The position numbers were made by a program, and so were the translations under genes. The notes below the pieces were generated by a model that saw only the letters and a program-made list of their open reading frames with translations, ran no database searches and was not told the origin of the DNA. This document shows, in pieces, positions 1 to 9,102 of a stretch of 64,000 nucleotides of DNA. Every line of letters begins with the position of its first letter. The first letter of the stretch is position 1. Origin of the DNA: Enterobacteriaceae bacterium RIT714 (lineage in GTDB: Bacteria > Pseudomonadota > Gammaproteobacteria > Enterobacterales > Enterobacteriaceae); contig WJYB01000004.1 of assembly GCA_009668015.1 (NCBI GenBank), positions 124,001-188,000 on the forward strand. Direction: 5' to 3'.

Positions 1-53
1 GTTGGGTTTGATTTTATTTAACATCATTCTGATCCAGTACCGGAGCTATAAAA

Positions 54-2900
54 ATGGAAAATATATTTGAAATGACAGAGGGTATCCTTAATCGCTATAA
101 ACTAGATATTCCTTCCTGCCCCTATCCATTGGATGTGGAACGTTTTGATGGTTTAGAACAAATGAGTGCTCTCTATCATTATACCATTCGTTTTACTAGC
201 TCACATCCGGACCTTACGGCTGAAATGATGTTAAGTAAGACCGCTACGCTGAGCATGGGGGTGGGGGAACTATTTAATTCTGTTGTCGGTAAAATTGTTC
301 ATGGTGTGGTGACAAATTTCCGACGTCTGACTGGTTCACGCGATCAGGTTACGTATGAAATTATTCTGGAACCTTTTATATCCTTACTGGATAAGCAGTT
401 TCGCACCCATCGTTTCTTCGTCAACAAATCGGTACCGGAGGTGGTGACCGAAGTCCTCCAGGAGCATGGCCTGAAAGGCTGGGAATACGAGTTCACCCTC
501 AAGGCGGAGTATCCGAAGCGCGAACAGATAAACCAGTACCAGGAAAGTGACCTCGCCTTTATCGAACGCCTGCTGGCTGAAGTGGGGATTTTTTACTTCT
601 TCACCCTGCAGCCTGACACACAGACGGAAGTGGTGCACTTCGCGGATAAACAGAGTGCCTGGACGTTCGGTAAAAAACTGCCGCTGAACAGCCCGTCAGG
701 GGCGAATGACAATGCCGTTAACTCCGTGTGGGGCGTTCATGTCCGGCACAACGTGGTGGAGCGCTCGGTCACGGCCAGCGACTATAACCACCGTGAAGCC
801 CAGAATATCCTGACGTCCGCTCCGGCCGACATGACCCGGGGCGATGGTGACGGCATCACATATGGTGAGGTGTACCACTACCGTCCGCGCCATCTTGAGC
901 GTGGCGACAAGATTAACCCGACAGCCGAAACCGGTAACTTCTGGGCGCGCCTGGAGCATGAACGCTTCCTGTCCACCCAAACCGTGGTGACCGGCAGCAG
1001 CACCGATTACACCCTCGGCCCGGCCCAGGTGCTGACTATTACTGAAACCGCTATCCCACCGACGCTGCCGCGTGAAACTGAAAATGGCCTGGTCATCGTC
1101 AGCGCCGGTTATACCGCCAGCCGCAAGAATGCCCTGAAAGTGTCATGGGCGGCGATGCCGTACTACGAAAACCGTTGCTGGCGTCCTGCGGCTAAAAAGC
1201 GCCCGGTGGTGAGCGGCACCCTGATGGCTCGCGTGACCAGTGCCAAAGATAACGATATCTACGCCTGGCAGGATGCGTCGGGCATGTACCGGGTAAAATT
1301 TGATGCTGACCGTGACGACAAGCGTCAGGGCATGGAAAGTATGCCGGTGCGCTTTGCCAAACCCTACGGTGGCGACAAATATGGCTTCCACTTCCCGCTG
1401 ATACAGGGCACGGAAGTGGCCATTGCCTTTCATGAGGGCGACCCGGACCGGCCATATATAGCCCACGCCCTGCACGACTCCCGCCACGTTGACCACGTCA
1501 CTGAAGCCAACAGCACACGTAATGTTATCCGCACAGCTGGCCTGAACAAGCTACGGATGGAAGACAAGCGCGGTGAGGAGCACATCAAACTCAGTACCGA
1601 GTACGGGGGCAAGACCCAACTTAATTTAGGGCACAACGTGAATGCTTCAAGGGCATTGCGGGGTGAAGGTGCTGAGTTACGTACTAATGACTGGGTAAGC
1701 GTCCGGGGTGGGAAAGGCATTTTGCTTACCGCAGATGCTCAACCTGACGTGGGCAGTAAAATGCTGGAAATGGACAGCGCTGTTCAGCAGCTTGAACAGG
1801 CTCTCACGCTGGCAAGAAGCCTCCAGGCGGCGGTGAAAGGAGCGAAAGCAACGGAATCAGATATTGAAAGCCAAAAGGCGCTAAACAGTTCACTTAAATA
1901 TCTCAAAATGCCGGGAATGGTGGCCAGCGCGCCAGCCGGGATCGGCATTCTTAGTCCAGAAGCGGTCCGCCTGGCTTCAGGCGGGGCGAGTATTGCCCTG
2001 ATGTCAGGAAAAAATACCGATATCAGTGCAGGGCAATCGTTCACTGTGGCAGCAAGTGAAACGGTGAGTTTGTTCGCGCAGGCGGCGGGTATGCAACTGT
2101 ACGCCGGCTCGGGTAAGGTTGATATTCAGGCGCAAGCGGATGCCGTGGATGTCTCAGCATTACAGGACATTACAATCAGTAGCAGTCAGGGAAGTGTGAA
2201 GGTTAATGCAAGTCAGGAACTGATTTTAAGTTGTGGTGGCGCTTATATAAAACTTAGCGGCGGGAATATTGAACTCGGTTGCCCGGGAAATATTCTGCTG
2301 AAGGCGGCAAGTGTAAACCAAACTGGGCCTGCGACATTTGATACTCCACCACGCACTTTCCCTAAAGGGTATGGCGGAACCTTTACTGTTACCGATCCTG
2401 AATCAGGAGATATCAAACCCTTTACCACTTATAGAGTAACCTCTCCAGATGGCGAGATGCATGAAGGAATATCTGACTCATCTGGCAAAACCGCTCCGTT
2501 TTACTCATCGACACCTGGTAACGTAAAAATTGAATTTCCACGTGAGCAAAAGGAAGAAGGTCCAGGGCATTGGGTCACTGTTGATCATGATTATCACGGG
2601 TTGAAGAACACTGCAATTATGGCAGTCAACCGCTTAACTTCTATGGGAGATGAGGGGCGTGTTTTTGGTTCTGAAGGGAAGGACTATATGAATACGAAAA
2701 GAGATAAAATCCAGGAATGGCAGCCGTTGCCATCTGATGCTGACGGCGAGGTTAGTCAACAATCAGCAGTACATCGTTACGGAGAACAGAGAAAGGTAAC
2801 GCAAACTTTTCTGGAAGGTGACGATGCCTGGGCTGTTACAGGTCGGTCGTGGCACTGGCAACCAACGACCGCTGATGATATCTATGAGGGAATTAAATGA
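54..2900 (+). CDS. vgrG: T6SS spike protein VgrG (TssI) with C-terminal extension
   Basis: VgrG trimers form the spike at the tip of the Hcp tube and carry effectors out of the cell. The 948-residue product has the gp27-like N-terminal region (about 1-380), the gp5 OB-fold region (about 390-480) and a beta-helical DUF2345-like stretch (about 600-760) rich in short valine/serine repeats. Residues about 769-835 form an extra segment (GGTFTVTDP, YRVTSPDGE) that resembles a transthyretin-like adaptor. That VgrG layout is known from enteroaggregative E. coli, where the extension binds a lipase effector. A lipase gene lies just downstream here, so this VgrG probably carries it (inference). The start is preceded by GGAG. 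The stop overlaps the next ATG. The first 400 bases are AT-richer than the middle. Confidence 0.95.
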   Translation: MENIFEMTEGILNRYKLDIPSCPYPLDVERFDGLEQMSALYHYTIRFTSSHPDLTAEMMLSKTATLSMGVGELFNSVVGKIVHGVVTNFRRLTGSRDQVTYEIILEPFISLLDKQFRTHRFFVNKSVPEVVTEVLQEHGLKGWEYEFTLKAEYPKREQINQYQESDLAFIERLLAEVGIFYFFTLQPDTQTEVVHFADKQSAWTFGKKLPLNSPSGANDNAVNSVWGVHVRHNVVERSVTASDYNHREAQNILTSAPADMTRGDGDGITYGEVYHYRPRHLERGDKINPTAETGNFWARLEHERFLSTQTVVTGSSTDYTLGPAQVLTITETAIPPTLPRETENGLVIVSAGYTASRKNALKVSWAAMPYYENRCWRPAAKKRPVVSGTLMARVTSAKDNDIYAWQDASGMYRVKFDADRDDKRQGMESMPVRFAKPYGGDKYGFHFPLIQGTEVAIAFHEGDPDRPYIAHALHDSRHVDHVTEANSTRNVIRTAGLNKLRMEDKRGEEHIKLSTEYGGKTQLNLGHNVNASRALRGEGAELRTNDWVSVRGGKGILLTADAQPDVGSKMLEMDSAVQQLEQALTLARSLQAAVKGAKATESDIESQKALNSSLKYLKMPGMVASAPAGIGILSPEAVRLASGGASIALMSGKNTDISAGQSFTVAASETVSLFAQAAGMQLYAGSGKVDIQAQADAVDVSALQDITISSSQGSVKVNASQELILSCGGAYIKLSGGNIELGCPGNILLKAASVNQTGPATFDTPPRTFPKGYGGTFTVTDPESGDIKPFTTYRVTSPDGEMHEGISDSSGKTAPFYSSTPGNVKIEFPREQKEEGPGHWVTVDHDYHGLKNTAIMAVNRLTSMGDEGRVFGSEGKDYMNTKRDKIQEWQPLPSDADGEVSQQSAVHRYGEQRKVTQTFLEGDDAWAVTGRSWHWQPTTADDIYEGIK

Positions 2901-3328
2901 AATTTAGATTAAAACAAAACCATATATTTTATTTTTGGGCGGCGTTTGATCTCTTTTATATTGCCAGATTTATCTGGCTGAATATCTCTCAGGGACGAAT
3001 TCCTTTAATTGATGATATATTGTCTTTTAGCAATATTTATCCGCAACAAGGAGCTTATTCGCTAGTCCTTTTTTCATTTTCATTGCTGTTTAATATATCG
3101 ATTGTTTTTTCTGCTGCAATGCTTTTAAAAAAGTGGAAGTATGTGAGCTGGATAGTTTATTTTCAAACACCATTCAGACTGTTCTTCATGATCCCTTCTA
3201 TTTCGATATTGCCATGGATGTTCAAAACTATGTCAATCAAAGTTGGAGCAATATTTTTTGTCGCTGTATTCTTATCAGAAATAATCAAGATTGGGACATT
3301 TTATCTTACAAGAGAAAAGAACTCATAA
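2897..3328 (+). CDS. Small polytopic membrane protein between vgrG and the lipase
   Basis: I do not recognise this 143-residue protein. It has about four hydrophobic segments (roughly residues 9-30, 52-76, 82-102 and 110-135), few charged residues between them and a basic C-terminus, so an inner-membrane location is likely. The ATG overlaps the vgrG stop in an ATGA arrangement, which suggests translational coupling. The lipase gene follows after 33 bases. Base composition is clearly AT-rich, like the lipase-immunity segment and unlike tssM-tssG, which fits an imported effector module. It could be an accessory to effector loading or an extra immunity protein; the sequence does not decide. Confidence 0.7.
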   Translation: MKFRLKQNHIFYFWAAFDLFYIARFIWLNISQGRIPLIDDILSFSNIYPQQGAYSLVLFSFSLLFNISIVFSAAMLLKKWKYVSWIVYFQTPFRLFFMIPSISILPWMFKTMSIKVGAIFFVAVFLSEIIKIGTFYLTREKNS

Positions 3329-3361
3329 ACTTTTGTTACATCTGAATAAAGAGGGATATTT

Positions 3362-5389
3362 ATGGCAGGAAGTTCATTAGTGACATCTGTGACACATACA
3401 GAGGCAAAAGCTACGGCGGGAAAGCAAAAACCCTATTGGGTCGAATTTCAATTGGTTGATGAGCAGGGCGATCCTGTAGCAAATATGCCATGGGCTGTGG
3501 AAAGTGCTCACCCTGTGTCCGGGCCGGTAGAGGGATTCACTTATTCTGGTCAGAGCGATGCTGAGGGGCTAATCAGGGTCGACATGCCGCACGGTCTGGA
3601 GCTGAGGCTGATGTTAGATGGCAATCAGCTGGCTACGGAAATGGAAAAACGTTCACTTCGTGTTGGTAGAGATTCGATTAAAGATTCCATAGTGCGACCA
3701 ATAGCAGAAGAAGATGGTTACATTTGGCACTATGCTGTCGTGGGCGAAATATGTCATGAAAAACCTGATTTACAGCTAAGAGCTGGCGAAGAGCTGCCCT
3801 TGTTCCATTTTCCAACCAGTACTGCTTTTAAGGGGATTAAGGTAAGGACAAATGAACTTGAAAAGCGCCATGTGATTGAGATATGTCCTTTAAGAGCCTG
3901 GGAGCTTGTTCTGCATCATCAAAAGGATTATTCCATTGCAAATGGCATTAATCTTGGGGCAGCTGCAACGCTTGCTTATGCAGATGACAGTATCCTGGAT
4001 ACAGTGTCAATTACGCGCTTTTTTATCAACCAATGTCAGGATCTTTCCCGCTTACCTCAGCTCTATAAAGACGAATCTGCATGGAATACGCTGGTTCAGG
4101 ATGTTCCCTTTAGTAAACGATATCTTCCCCCGGTGTTTATGGATACCTCAAAAGATACTTCGCCTAAAGTAGACAAAAATAATTCACAGGGAACAACACA
4201 GACGGAGGTCGATACTACTGCAACAAAGGCAAACGGTGATACGCAGCTTTATTATGTCTATAACACGGATAAAGTGATAGTTGCCTGGCGTGGAACGGCC
4301 AGTGTGTTCGATGTGGGGACAGATCTTGCATTCAGACCGGTGAATTCTGAAATTTGTGATAGTGATAAAACACAATGTACTAGCTTATTGCATGCTGGAA
4401 AAGTACATACCGGGTTTTGGAGTGGATATAGTCGGGTTGAGAAGAAATTTAAAGATGAAATAAACATACTAAGAGCGTTAGTTGAAAACAAAGAACTCTT
4501 TATTTGTGGGCATAGTTTAGGTGGCGCATTGGCATTAATTCATGCAGCAAAACTAAAGGACTATAACCCGGTGCTTTACACCTATGGAATGCCGCGTACC
4601 TTTACTCGCGATGCCGTAATGCAATTGTCGGAGATTACACATTATCGCCATGTCAATGATAACGACCCGATTCCTGCAGTCCCAGCAGAAGCCAACCTGG
4701 ATAATGAGCTATACAAACTTTGGGGATGGTTTGGCGGTACTCTGGGCTTTTTCTGGTCAGTGGGTGAACTTCTCGCTTACCAGATGGTTGCCTGGGGAGA
4801 CTGCTTCTGGCACCACGGTAATACGGTGGCCTTTCTCACTGCCACCCAGAGTCGGGAATGGAATGAGTGCAAGAGAGACCTGCCAACGCCGGCAGGGTGT
4901 ATTACCATCAGAAAATCACTTCCCCTTAAAGCTAAACTTTACCTGGTGCCTGCGCTGGCGGAACAGGATATGCAGCAGGCTGGTCAGAAGCAGAAAGAGT
5001 TTAAAGCGTCATTAACGCAGGCAGATCTTACTGATTTTTTCCCCAAAGGCAGTAATCCGGACAGAGGGGTTAATTTAAATCTTTTTGAACACTTTATGAC
5101 CTCCTATATGCCCTATATGTATAACAAGGGGTTAGAGCTGATTGATAATGCCGGGATAGTGGAAAAGCGTACCTTTACTGAGCATCGGTATAACGTTGAT
5201 TCATTCAGGGAACAGATGGCAGAAAATAAAAATGGCATACCGGAGAAAGAGTTAGCAAGAAATAACATCTTTCTGAATATAGAAGGACTGCTTGGCGTAT
5301 CGCTTTCCCCTACGTTATCTATGCCATCTGGCAACGATACGCTGTTGCGGTTTGCTCAATACGGAGAAGAGGTGATGGAAAATGTCTAA
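3362..5389 (+). CDS. T6SS lipase effector (Tle-like, class 3 lipase fold)
   Basis: This is a probable antibacterial phospholipase/lipase delivered by VgrG. The 675-residue protein has a beta-rich N-terminal part (PYWVEFQLVDEQG near residue 21) and an alpha/beta-hydrolase region. GHSLGG places the nucleophile at Ser385. NDNDPIPAVP supplies the likely acid Asp435, and WHHGN supplies His484 or His485, so a full class 3 lipase triad is visible. There is no signal peptide, as expected for a T6SS cargo. Its last 8 bases overlap the first of four tandem lipoprotein genes, the classical effector/immunity arrangement. A related Tle/Tli pair is known from Enterobacter cloacae. Which numbered Tle class it belongs to cannot be settled here. 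Confidence 0.88.
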   Translation: MAGSSLVTSVTHTEAKATAGKQKPYWVEFQLVDEQGDPVANMPWAVESAHPVSGPVEGFTYSGQSDAEGLIRVDMPHGLELRLMLDGNQLATEMEKRSLRVGRDSIKDSIVRPIAEEDGYIWHYAVVGEICHEKPDLQLRAGEELPLFHFPTSTAFKGIKVRTNELEKRHVIEICPLRAWELVLHHQKDYSIANGINLGAAATLAYADDSILDTVSITRFFINQCQDLSRLPQLYKDESAWNTLVQDVPFSKRYLPPVFMDTSKDTSPKVDKNNSQGTTQTEVDTTATKANGDTQLYYVYNTDKVIVAWRGTASVFDVGTDLAFRPVNSEICDSDKTQCTSLLHAGKVHTGFWSGYSRVEKKFKDEINILRALVENKELFICGHSLGGALALIHAAKLKDYNPVLYTYGMPRTFTRDAVMQLSEITHYRHVNDNDPIPAVPAEANLDNELYKLWGWFGGTLGFFWSVGELLAYQMVAWGDCFWHHGNTVAFLTATQSREWNECKRDLPTPAGCITIRKSLPLKAKLYLVPALAEQDMQQAGQKQKEFKASLTQADLTDFFPKGSNPDRGVNLNLFEHFMTSYMPYMYNKGLELIDNAGIVEKRTFTEHRYNVDSFREQMAENKNGIPEKELARNNIFLNIEGLLGVSLSPTLSMPSGNDTLLRFAQYGEEVMENV

Positions 5390-6155
5390 TCAATCAAAAA
5401 TTATTCTGCTTTCCCTGGTGTTGTTTACTGTGGCGGGTTGCAGCATGAGTCGGGCTGTAAATAAAACGTTATCGCCACCGGCGGATACAAAATGGGTCAA
5501 TATTGAAGTAAAAAATCCGTCTCAGTATACGAAACCGTTCCCGCTTGAGGTCAGATACATCTCGTATGAATGCAAGAAAAAGAGAATCAGCGGATTTGAT
5601 GGTTCAGTGATCACAGAACCCAGCTATAACGTTATTGGGATCCCCATGCAGCAAGAAAACGGTGATATCTGGAATGCAAAAGTTGCTATAGCTGGCGGCG
5701 GTTCATGTAAATGGACGTTGAGTGCGGTCAATCTAGGTATTGAGTATATAGACGCGACACATCTTGGTAAGGATCTTGTACCCGGTACTGCGGTAGGAGT
5801 GTCGCTCGCTTTTGATAATGATGCTTCCAGGAACGGGCAATATACTGCAACTGAAGGCGATTTGAATTTATCACCAAAATATTATCCATATATATCTGAA
5901 TGGAATCTAGGCGAAAAAAAGAAAGAGTTGTCTCTTTTGGGTAAGAAAAGTTTTTTATCTTTAGGTGTTGATAATTTAAATAAAATTAAATTTTCACCTG
6001 TAATAGATGAGAGCAAGGTTGTAAAATATATCGGGATAGAAAGAAAAATCAAAGGTGCACATTCAAAAATAGAATATCCAGATGGTAGTGTTATTTCCGA
6101 TGGAACTGTATTCCCAAGTTTTGATAAAATCGATAAGATGAAGGTCGGCAAATAA
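5382..6155 (+). CDS. Probable lipase immunity lipoprotein, copy 1
   Basis: This 257-residue lipoprotein has a lipobox ending VAGC (Cys20) followed by Ser, which favours outer-membrane sorting with the protein facing the periplasm, where an injected lipase acts. The ATG lies inside the end of the lipase gene (8-base overlap), so the two are translationally coupled. This makes it the primary immunity candidate. Residues 1 to about 150 are nearly identical in all four tandem copies (WVNIEVKNPSQY, YNVIGIPMQQE, YIDATHLGKDLVPG). Residues about 170-215 differ between copies. The last 40 residues are again similar (YPDGSVISDGTVFP). The function is inferred from position and lipoprotein character. Confidence 0.8.
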   Translation: MSNQSKIILLSLVLFTVAGCSMSRAVNKTLSPPADTKWVNIEVKNPSQYTKPFPLEVRYISYECKKKRISGFDGSVITEPSYNVIGIPMQQENGDIWNAKVAIAGGGSCKWTLSAVNLGIEYIDATHLGKDLVPGTAVGVSLAFDNDASRNGQYTATEGDLNLSPKYYPYISEWNLGEKKKELSLLGKKSFLSLGVDNLNKIKFSPVIDESKVVKYIGIERKIKGAHSKIEYPDGSVISDGTVFPSFDKIDKMKVGK

Positions 6156-6265
6156 TAATAGACGGATTTTGCATTTAAGGTGTATCAGAATAATTAACTA
6201 TCACTCGTATGCGCCAGCACTATGCTTTTGCGTATTTGCTCAATACGGAGAAGAGGTAATGGAAA

Positions 6266-7039
6266 ATGTATAATCAATCAAAAAGTGTTCTGCTTTCTCT
6301 TGTATTGTTTACTATGGCGGGTTGCAGCATGAGTCGGGCTGTAAATAAAACGTTATCGCCACCGGCGGATACAAAATGGGTCAATATTGAAGTAAAAAAT
6401 CCGTCTCAGTATACGAAACCGTTTCCGCTTGAGGTCAGATACATCTCGTATGAATGCAAGAAAAAGAGAATCAGCGGATTTGATGGTTCAGTGATCACAG
6501 AACCCAGCTATAACGTTATTGGGATCCCCATGCAGCAAGAGAGCGGGGATATCTGGAAAGCGAAAGTTGCTATGACTGGCGGGGGCTCATGTAAATGGAC
6601 CTTAAGTGCGGTCAATCTAGGTATCGAGTATATAGACGCGACACATCTTGGTAAGGATCTTGTACCCGGTACGGCGGTAGGGGTATCGCTTGCTTTTGAT
6701 AATGATGCTTCGCGTAACGGGCAATATAGAATTGTGACAGGGGATTTGAATTTATCACCAAAATATTACCCATATATAATAGAGTGGCGATTGTTAAGTA
6801 ATGAGAACGAATTAACTCTCTTGGGGGAAAAAGATTTCTTGTCGTATCGGGTTATTGATGTTGATAATATCTTATTTGAGCCATTATTAGATGAAAGGAA
6901 GATTATTAGATATATAGAGCCAGAGAAAAAAATTGATGGTGTTTACTCCAAAATAATTTATCCGGACGGAAGTATTGCACCTGAAAGAACGCTTTTTCCT
7001 GATTTTAATAAGGTTGATAAAATGAAGGTTGAAAAATAA
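6266..7039 (+). CDS. Probable lipase immunity lipoprotein, copy 2
   Basis: This intact 257-residue paralogue of copy 1 has lipobox MAGC (Cys20). It begins MYNQSK where the other copies have MSNQSK. The N-terminal 150 residues are almost identical to copy 1, at the nucleotide level too, including many silent sites. The variable block reads EWRLLSNENELTLLGEK. The end (SIAPERTLFPDF) is shared with copy 4 and not with copies 1 and 3, so the copies are mosaics. The 110-base gap upstream ends with a duplicate of the lipase 3' end, which supplies the leader and ribosome binding site. It may protect against a related lipase of another strain (inference). Confidence 0.75.
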   Translation: MYNQSKSVLLSLVLFTMAGCSMSRAVNKTLSPPADTKWVNIEVKNPSQYTKPFPLEVRYISYECKKKRISGFDGSVITEPSYNVIGIPMQQESGDIWKAKVAMTGGGSCKWTLSAVNLGIEYIDATHLGKDLVPGTAVGVSLAFDNDASRNGQYRIVTGDLNLSPKYYPYIIEWRLLSNENELTLLGEKDFLSYRVIDVDNILFEPLLDERKIIRYIEPEKKIDGVYSKIIYPDGSIAPERTLFPDFNKVDKMKVEK

Positions 7040-7152
7040 AAAGTGATACAGGGATTTCTCCTGTTAAACGTATCCGGATAATTAATTATTATAACTGCAT
7101 GCCTGTAACACGCTTTTCTGATTAACTCAATACGGAGAAGAGGTGATGGAAA

Positions 7153-7919
7153 ATGTCTAATCAATCAAAAATTATTCTGCTTTCCCTTGTGTTATTTACT
7201 GTGGCGGGTTGCAGCATGAGTCGGTCCGTAAATAAAGCGTTATCTCCACCGGCGGATACAAAATGGGTCAATATTGAAGTGAAAAATCCGTCTCAGTATA
7301 CGAAACCGTTCCCGCTTGAGGTCAGATACATCTCGTATGAATGTATGAAAAAGAGAATCAGCGGATTTGATGGCTCAGTGATCACCGAACCCAGCTATAA
7401 CGTTATTGGGATCCCTATGCAGCAAGAGCGCGGGGATATCTGGAAAACGAAAGTTGCTATGACTGGCGGCGGTTCATGTAAATGGACCTTGAGTGCGGTC
7501 AATCTAGGTATCGAGTATATAGACGCGACACATCTTGGTAAGGATCTTGTACCCGGTACGGCGGTAGGGGTGTCGCTTGCTTTTGATAACGATGCTTCCC
7601 GAAACGGGCAATATAGATTAGTACAAGGGGATTTGAAACTATCGCCAAAATATTATCCTTATATAACGGAGTGGAATCTTAATAAAAAATTGAAAGATCT
7701 GTCTTTGTATGGGAAGAAAAATTTTATACGTTACAGGGTTACTGATGGTAATAATATTCTATTTGAACCTTCATTAGATGAAAGTAAAGTAATTAGATAT
7801 ATTGAACCAGAAAAAAAATCAAAGGCATTTACCCTCGAATAATATATCCAGATGGCAGTGTTACATCCGATGGTACTGTGTTTCCTGATTTTGATAAGAT
7901 TGATAAAGTTAAAAAATAA
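7153..7919 (+). pseudogene. Lipase immunity lipoprotein, copy 3, frameshifted in a poly-A run
   Basis: The open frame from 7153 ends early at 7842 (229 residues, ending KKSKAFTLE). Downstream, another frame encodes the expected ending IYPRIIYPDGSV, TSDGTVFPDFDKIDK, with a stop at 7917-7919. The break coincides with a run of eight A residues at 7811-7818. One more A would restore a 255-residue protein collinear with the other copies. So this is a one-base deletion, a phase-variable homopolymer, a slippage site used during expression, or a sequencing error. The lipobox VAGC and the conserved N-terminal 150 residues are intact, so a truncated lipoprotein could still be made. Its variable block reads EWNLNKKLKDLSLYGKK. 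Confidence 0.75.
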
Positions 7920-8030
7920 AAATGACAGCGGTTTTTTCCTGTTAAACGTATCAGGATGATTAATTATTATAACCGCATACCTGTAACACGCTTTTATGAC
8001 TGACTCAAAATGGAGAAGAGGTGGTGGGAA

Positions 8031-8801
8031 ATGTCTAATCAATCAAAAATTATGCTGCTTTCTCTTATATTGTTTACTATGGCGGGTTGCAGCATGAGTC
8101 GGGCCGTAAATAAAACGTTATCTCCACCAGTGGATACAAAATGGGTCAATATTAAAGTAAAAAATCCGTCTCAGTATACGAAACCGTTCCCGCTTGAGGT
8201 CAGATACATCTCGTATGAATGCAAGAAAAAGAGAATCAGCGGATTTGATGGTTCAGTGATCACAGAACCCAGCTATAACGTTATTGGGATCCCCATGCAG
8301 CAAGAAAGCGGGGATATCTGGAAAGCGAAAGTTGCTATGACTGGCGGCGGTTCATGTAAATGGACGTTGAGTGCGGTCAATTTAGGTATCGAGTATATAG
8401 ACGCAACACATCTTGGAAAAGATCTTGTACCCGGTACGGCGGTAGGAGTGTCGCTCGCTTTTGATAATGATGCTTCCAGGAACGGGCAATATACTGCAAC
8501 TGAAGGTGATTTGAATTTATCACCAAAATATTATCCATATATTCGAGAAAGGAAAATAGCAGAGAAAATAAAATCGCTTTCCCTATTGGGGAAAGAAAAT
8601 TTCCTTTTATATAGAGTGTCTAAATTCAATAGTGTTTATTTTTATCCTGAAGTTGATGAGATGAAAGTTATTAGATATATAGAGCCAGCAAAAAAAATTG
8701 ATGACGTTTACTCCAAAATAATTTATCCGGACGGAAGTATTGCACCTGAAAGAACGCTTTTTCCTGATTTTGGTAAAGTCGATAAAATGAAAATAAATTA
8801 A
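8031..8801 (+). CDS. Probable lipase immunity lipoprotein, copy 4
   Basis: This is the last of the four tandem paralogues, 256 residues from the ATG at 8031 (MSNQSK, matching copies 1 and 3). An upstream in-frame ATG at 8010 would add seven residues read from the duplicated leader and is less likely. The lipobox is MAGC (Cys20). Around residue 150 it carries YTATEGDLNLSPK exactly as copy 1 does, while its C-terminus (SIAPERTLFPDF) matches copy 2, so it is a recombinant of the two types around its own variable block (RERKIAEKIKSLSLLGKE). The PAAR gene follows after 31 bases. Confidence 0.75.
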   Translation: MSNQSKIMLLSLILFTMAGCSMSRAVNKTLSPPVDTKWVNIKVKNPSQYTKPFPLEVRYISYECKKKRISGFDGSVITEPSYNVIGIPMQQESGDIWKAKVAMTGGGSCKWTLSAVNLGIEYIDATHLGKDLVPGTAVGVSLAFDNDASRNGQYTATEGDLNLSPKYYPYIRERKIAEKIKSLSLLGKENFLLYRVSKFNSVYFYPEVDEMKVIRYIEPAKKIDDVYSKIIYPDGSIAPERTLFPDFGKVDKMKIN

Positions 8802-8832
8802 TAATTTTAAGTTTGTAAGTCGAGGATTCAAC

Positions 8833-9099
8833 ATGACAAAAGGTTTGGTTTTACTTGGTGATAAAACTTCGCATGGCGGTAAAGTCATTTCCGCTTCTTC
8901 CAGTATTACCGTCGACGGAAAAACGGTTGCTTTAGTGGGTGACAGAGTGAGTTGTCCGGTTCCAGGGCATGGCATGAATCAGATTATTGAAGGCTCCCCT
9001 CAACGCACATTTAACGGCCGCGCTGTTGTTGTCGATGGCTGTAAATGCCAGTGTGGCTGCACCGTAATTTCAAGTGCGATGAACAGTACAGTAGGATAA
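8833..9099 (+). CDS. PAAR-domain spike tip protein
   Basis: PAAR proteins sharpen the VgrG spike and bind a metal ion at the tip. This 88-residue product is a minimal, stand-alone PAAR domain (GDKTSHGGKV, GDRVSCPVPGHG) with a cysteine-rich end (DGCKCQCGC) and no fused toxin. It lies between the immunity array and the structural genes and belongs with the vgrG-lipase module. A purine-rich ribosome binding site (CGAGGA) precedes the ATG. Confidence 0.93.
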   Translation: MTKGLVLLGDKTSHGGKVISASSSITVDGKTVALVGDRVSCPVPGHGMNQIIEGSPQRTFNGRAVVVDGCKCQCGCTVISSAMNSTVG

Positions 9100-9102
9100 T
9101 CA

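Larger units (their letters stand above)
5351..8801 (+). repeat. Four-unit tandem duplication (about 880 bp per unit)
   Basis: Start-to-start distances are 884, 887 and 878 bases. Each unit begins with a copy of the last 30 bases or so of the lipase gene (CTCAATACGGAGAAGAGG, then ATGGAAA and the start codon). This is seen at 5351-5381 inside the lipase, and again at 6235-6265, 7126-7152 and 8004-8030, with growing divergence. The duplication therefore arose from a segment joining the lipase tail to the immunity gene. The gaps between units 2/3 and 3/4 also resemble each other (CCTGTTAAACGTATC, ATTAATTATTATAAC). Homology is very high over the first 450 bases of each gene and drops sharply in the following 150. 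Confidence 0.9.

Noticed and set aside
5382..8801. Tandem units considered as an insertion-sequence or transposon array
   Set aside because: There are no terminal inverted repeats or transposase. The units are duplicated lipoprotein genes.
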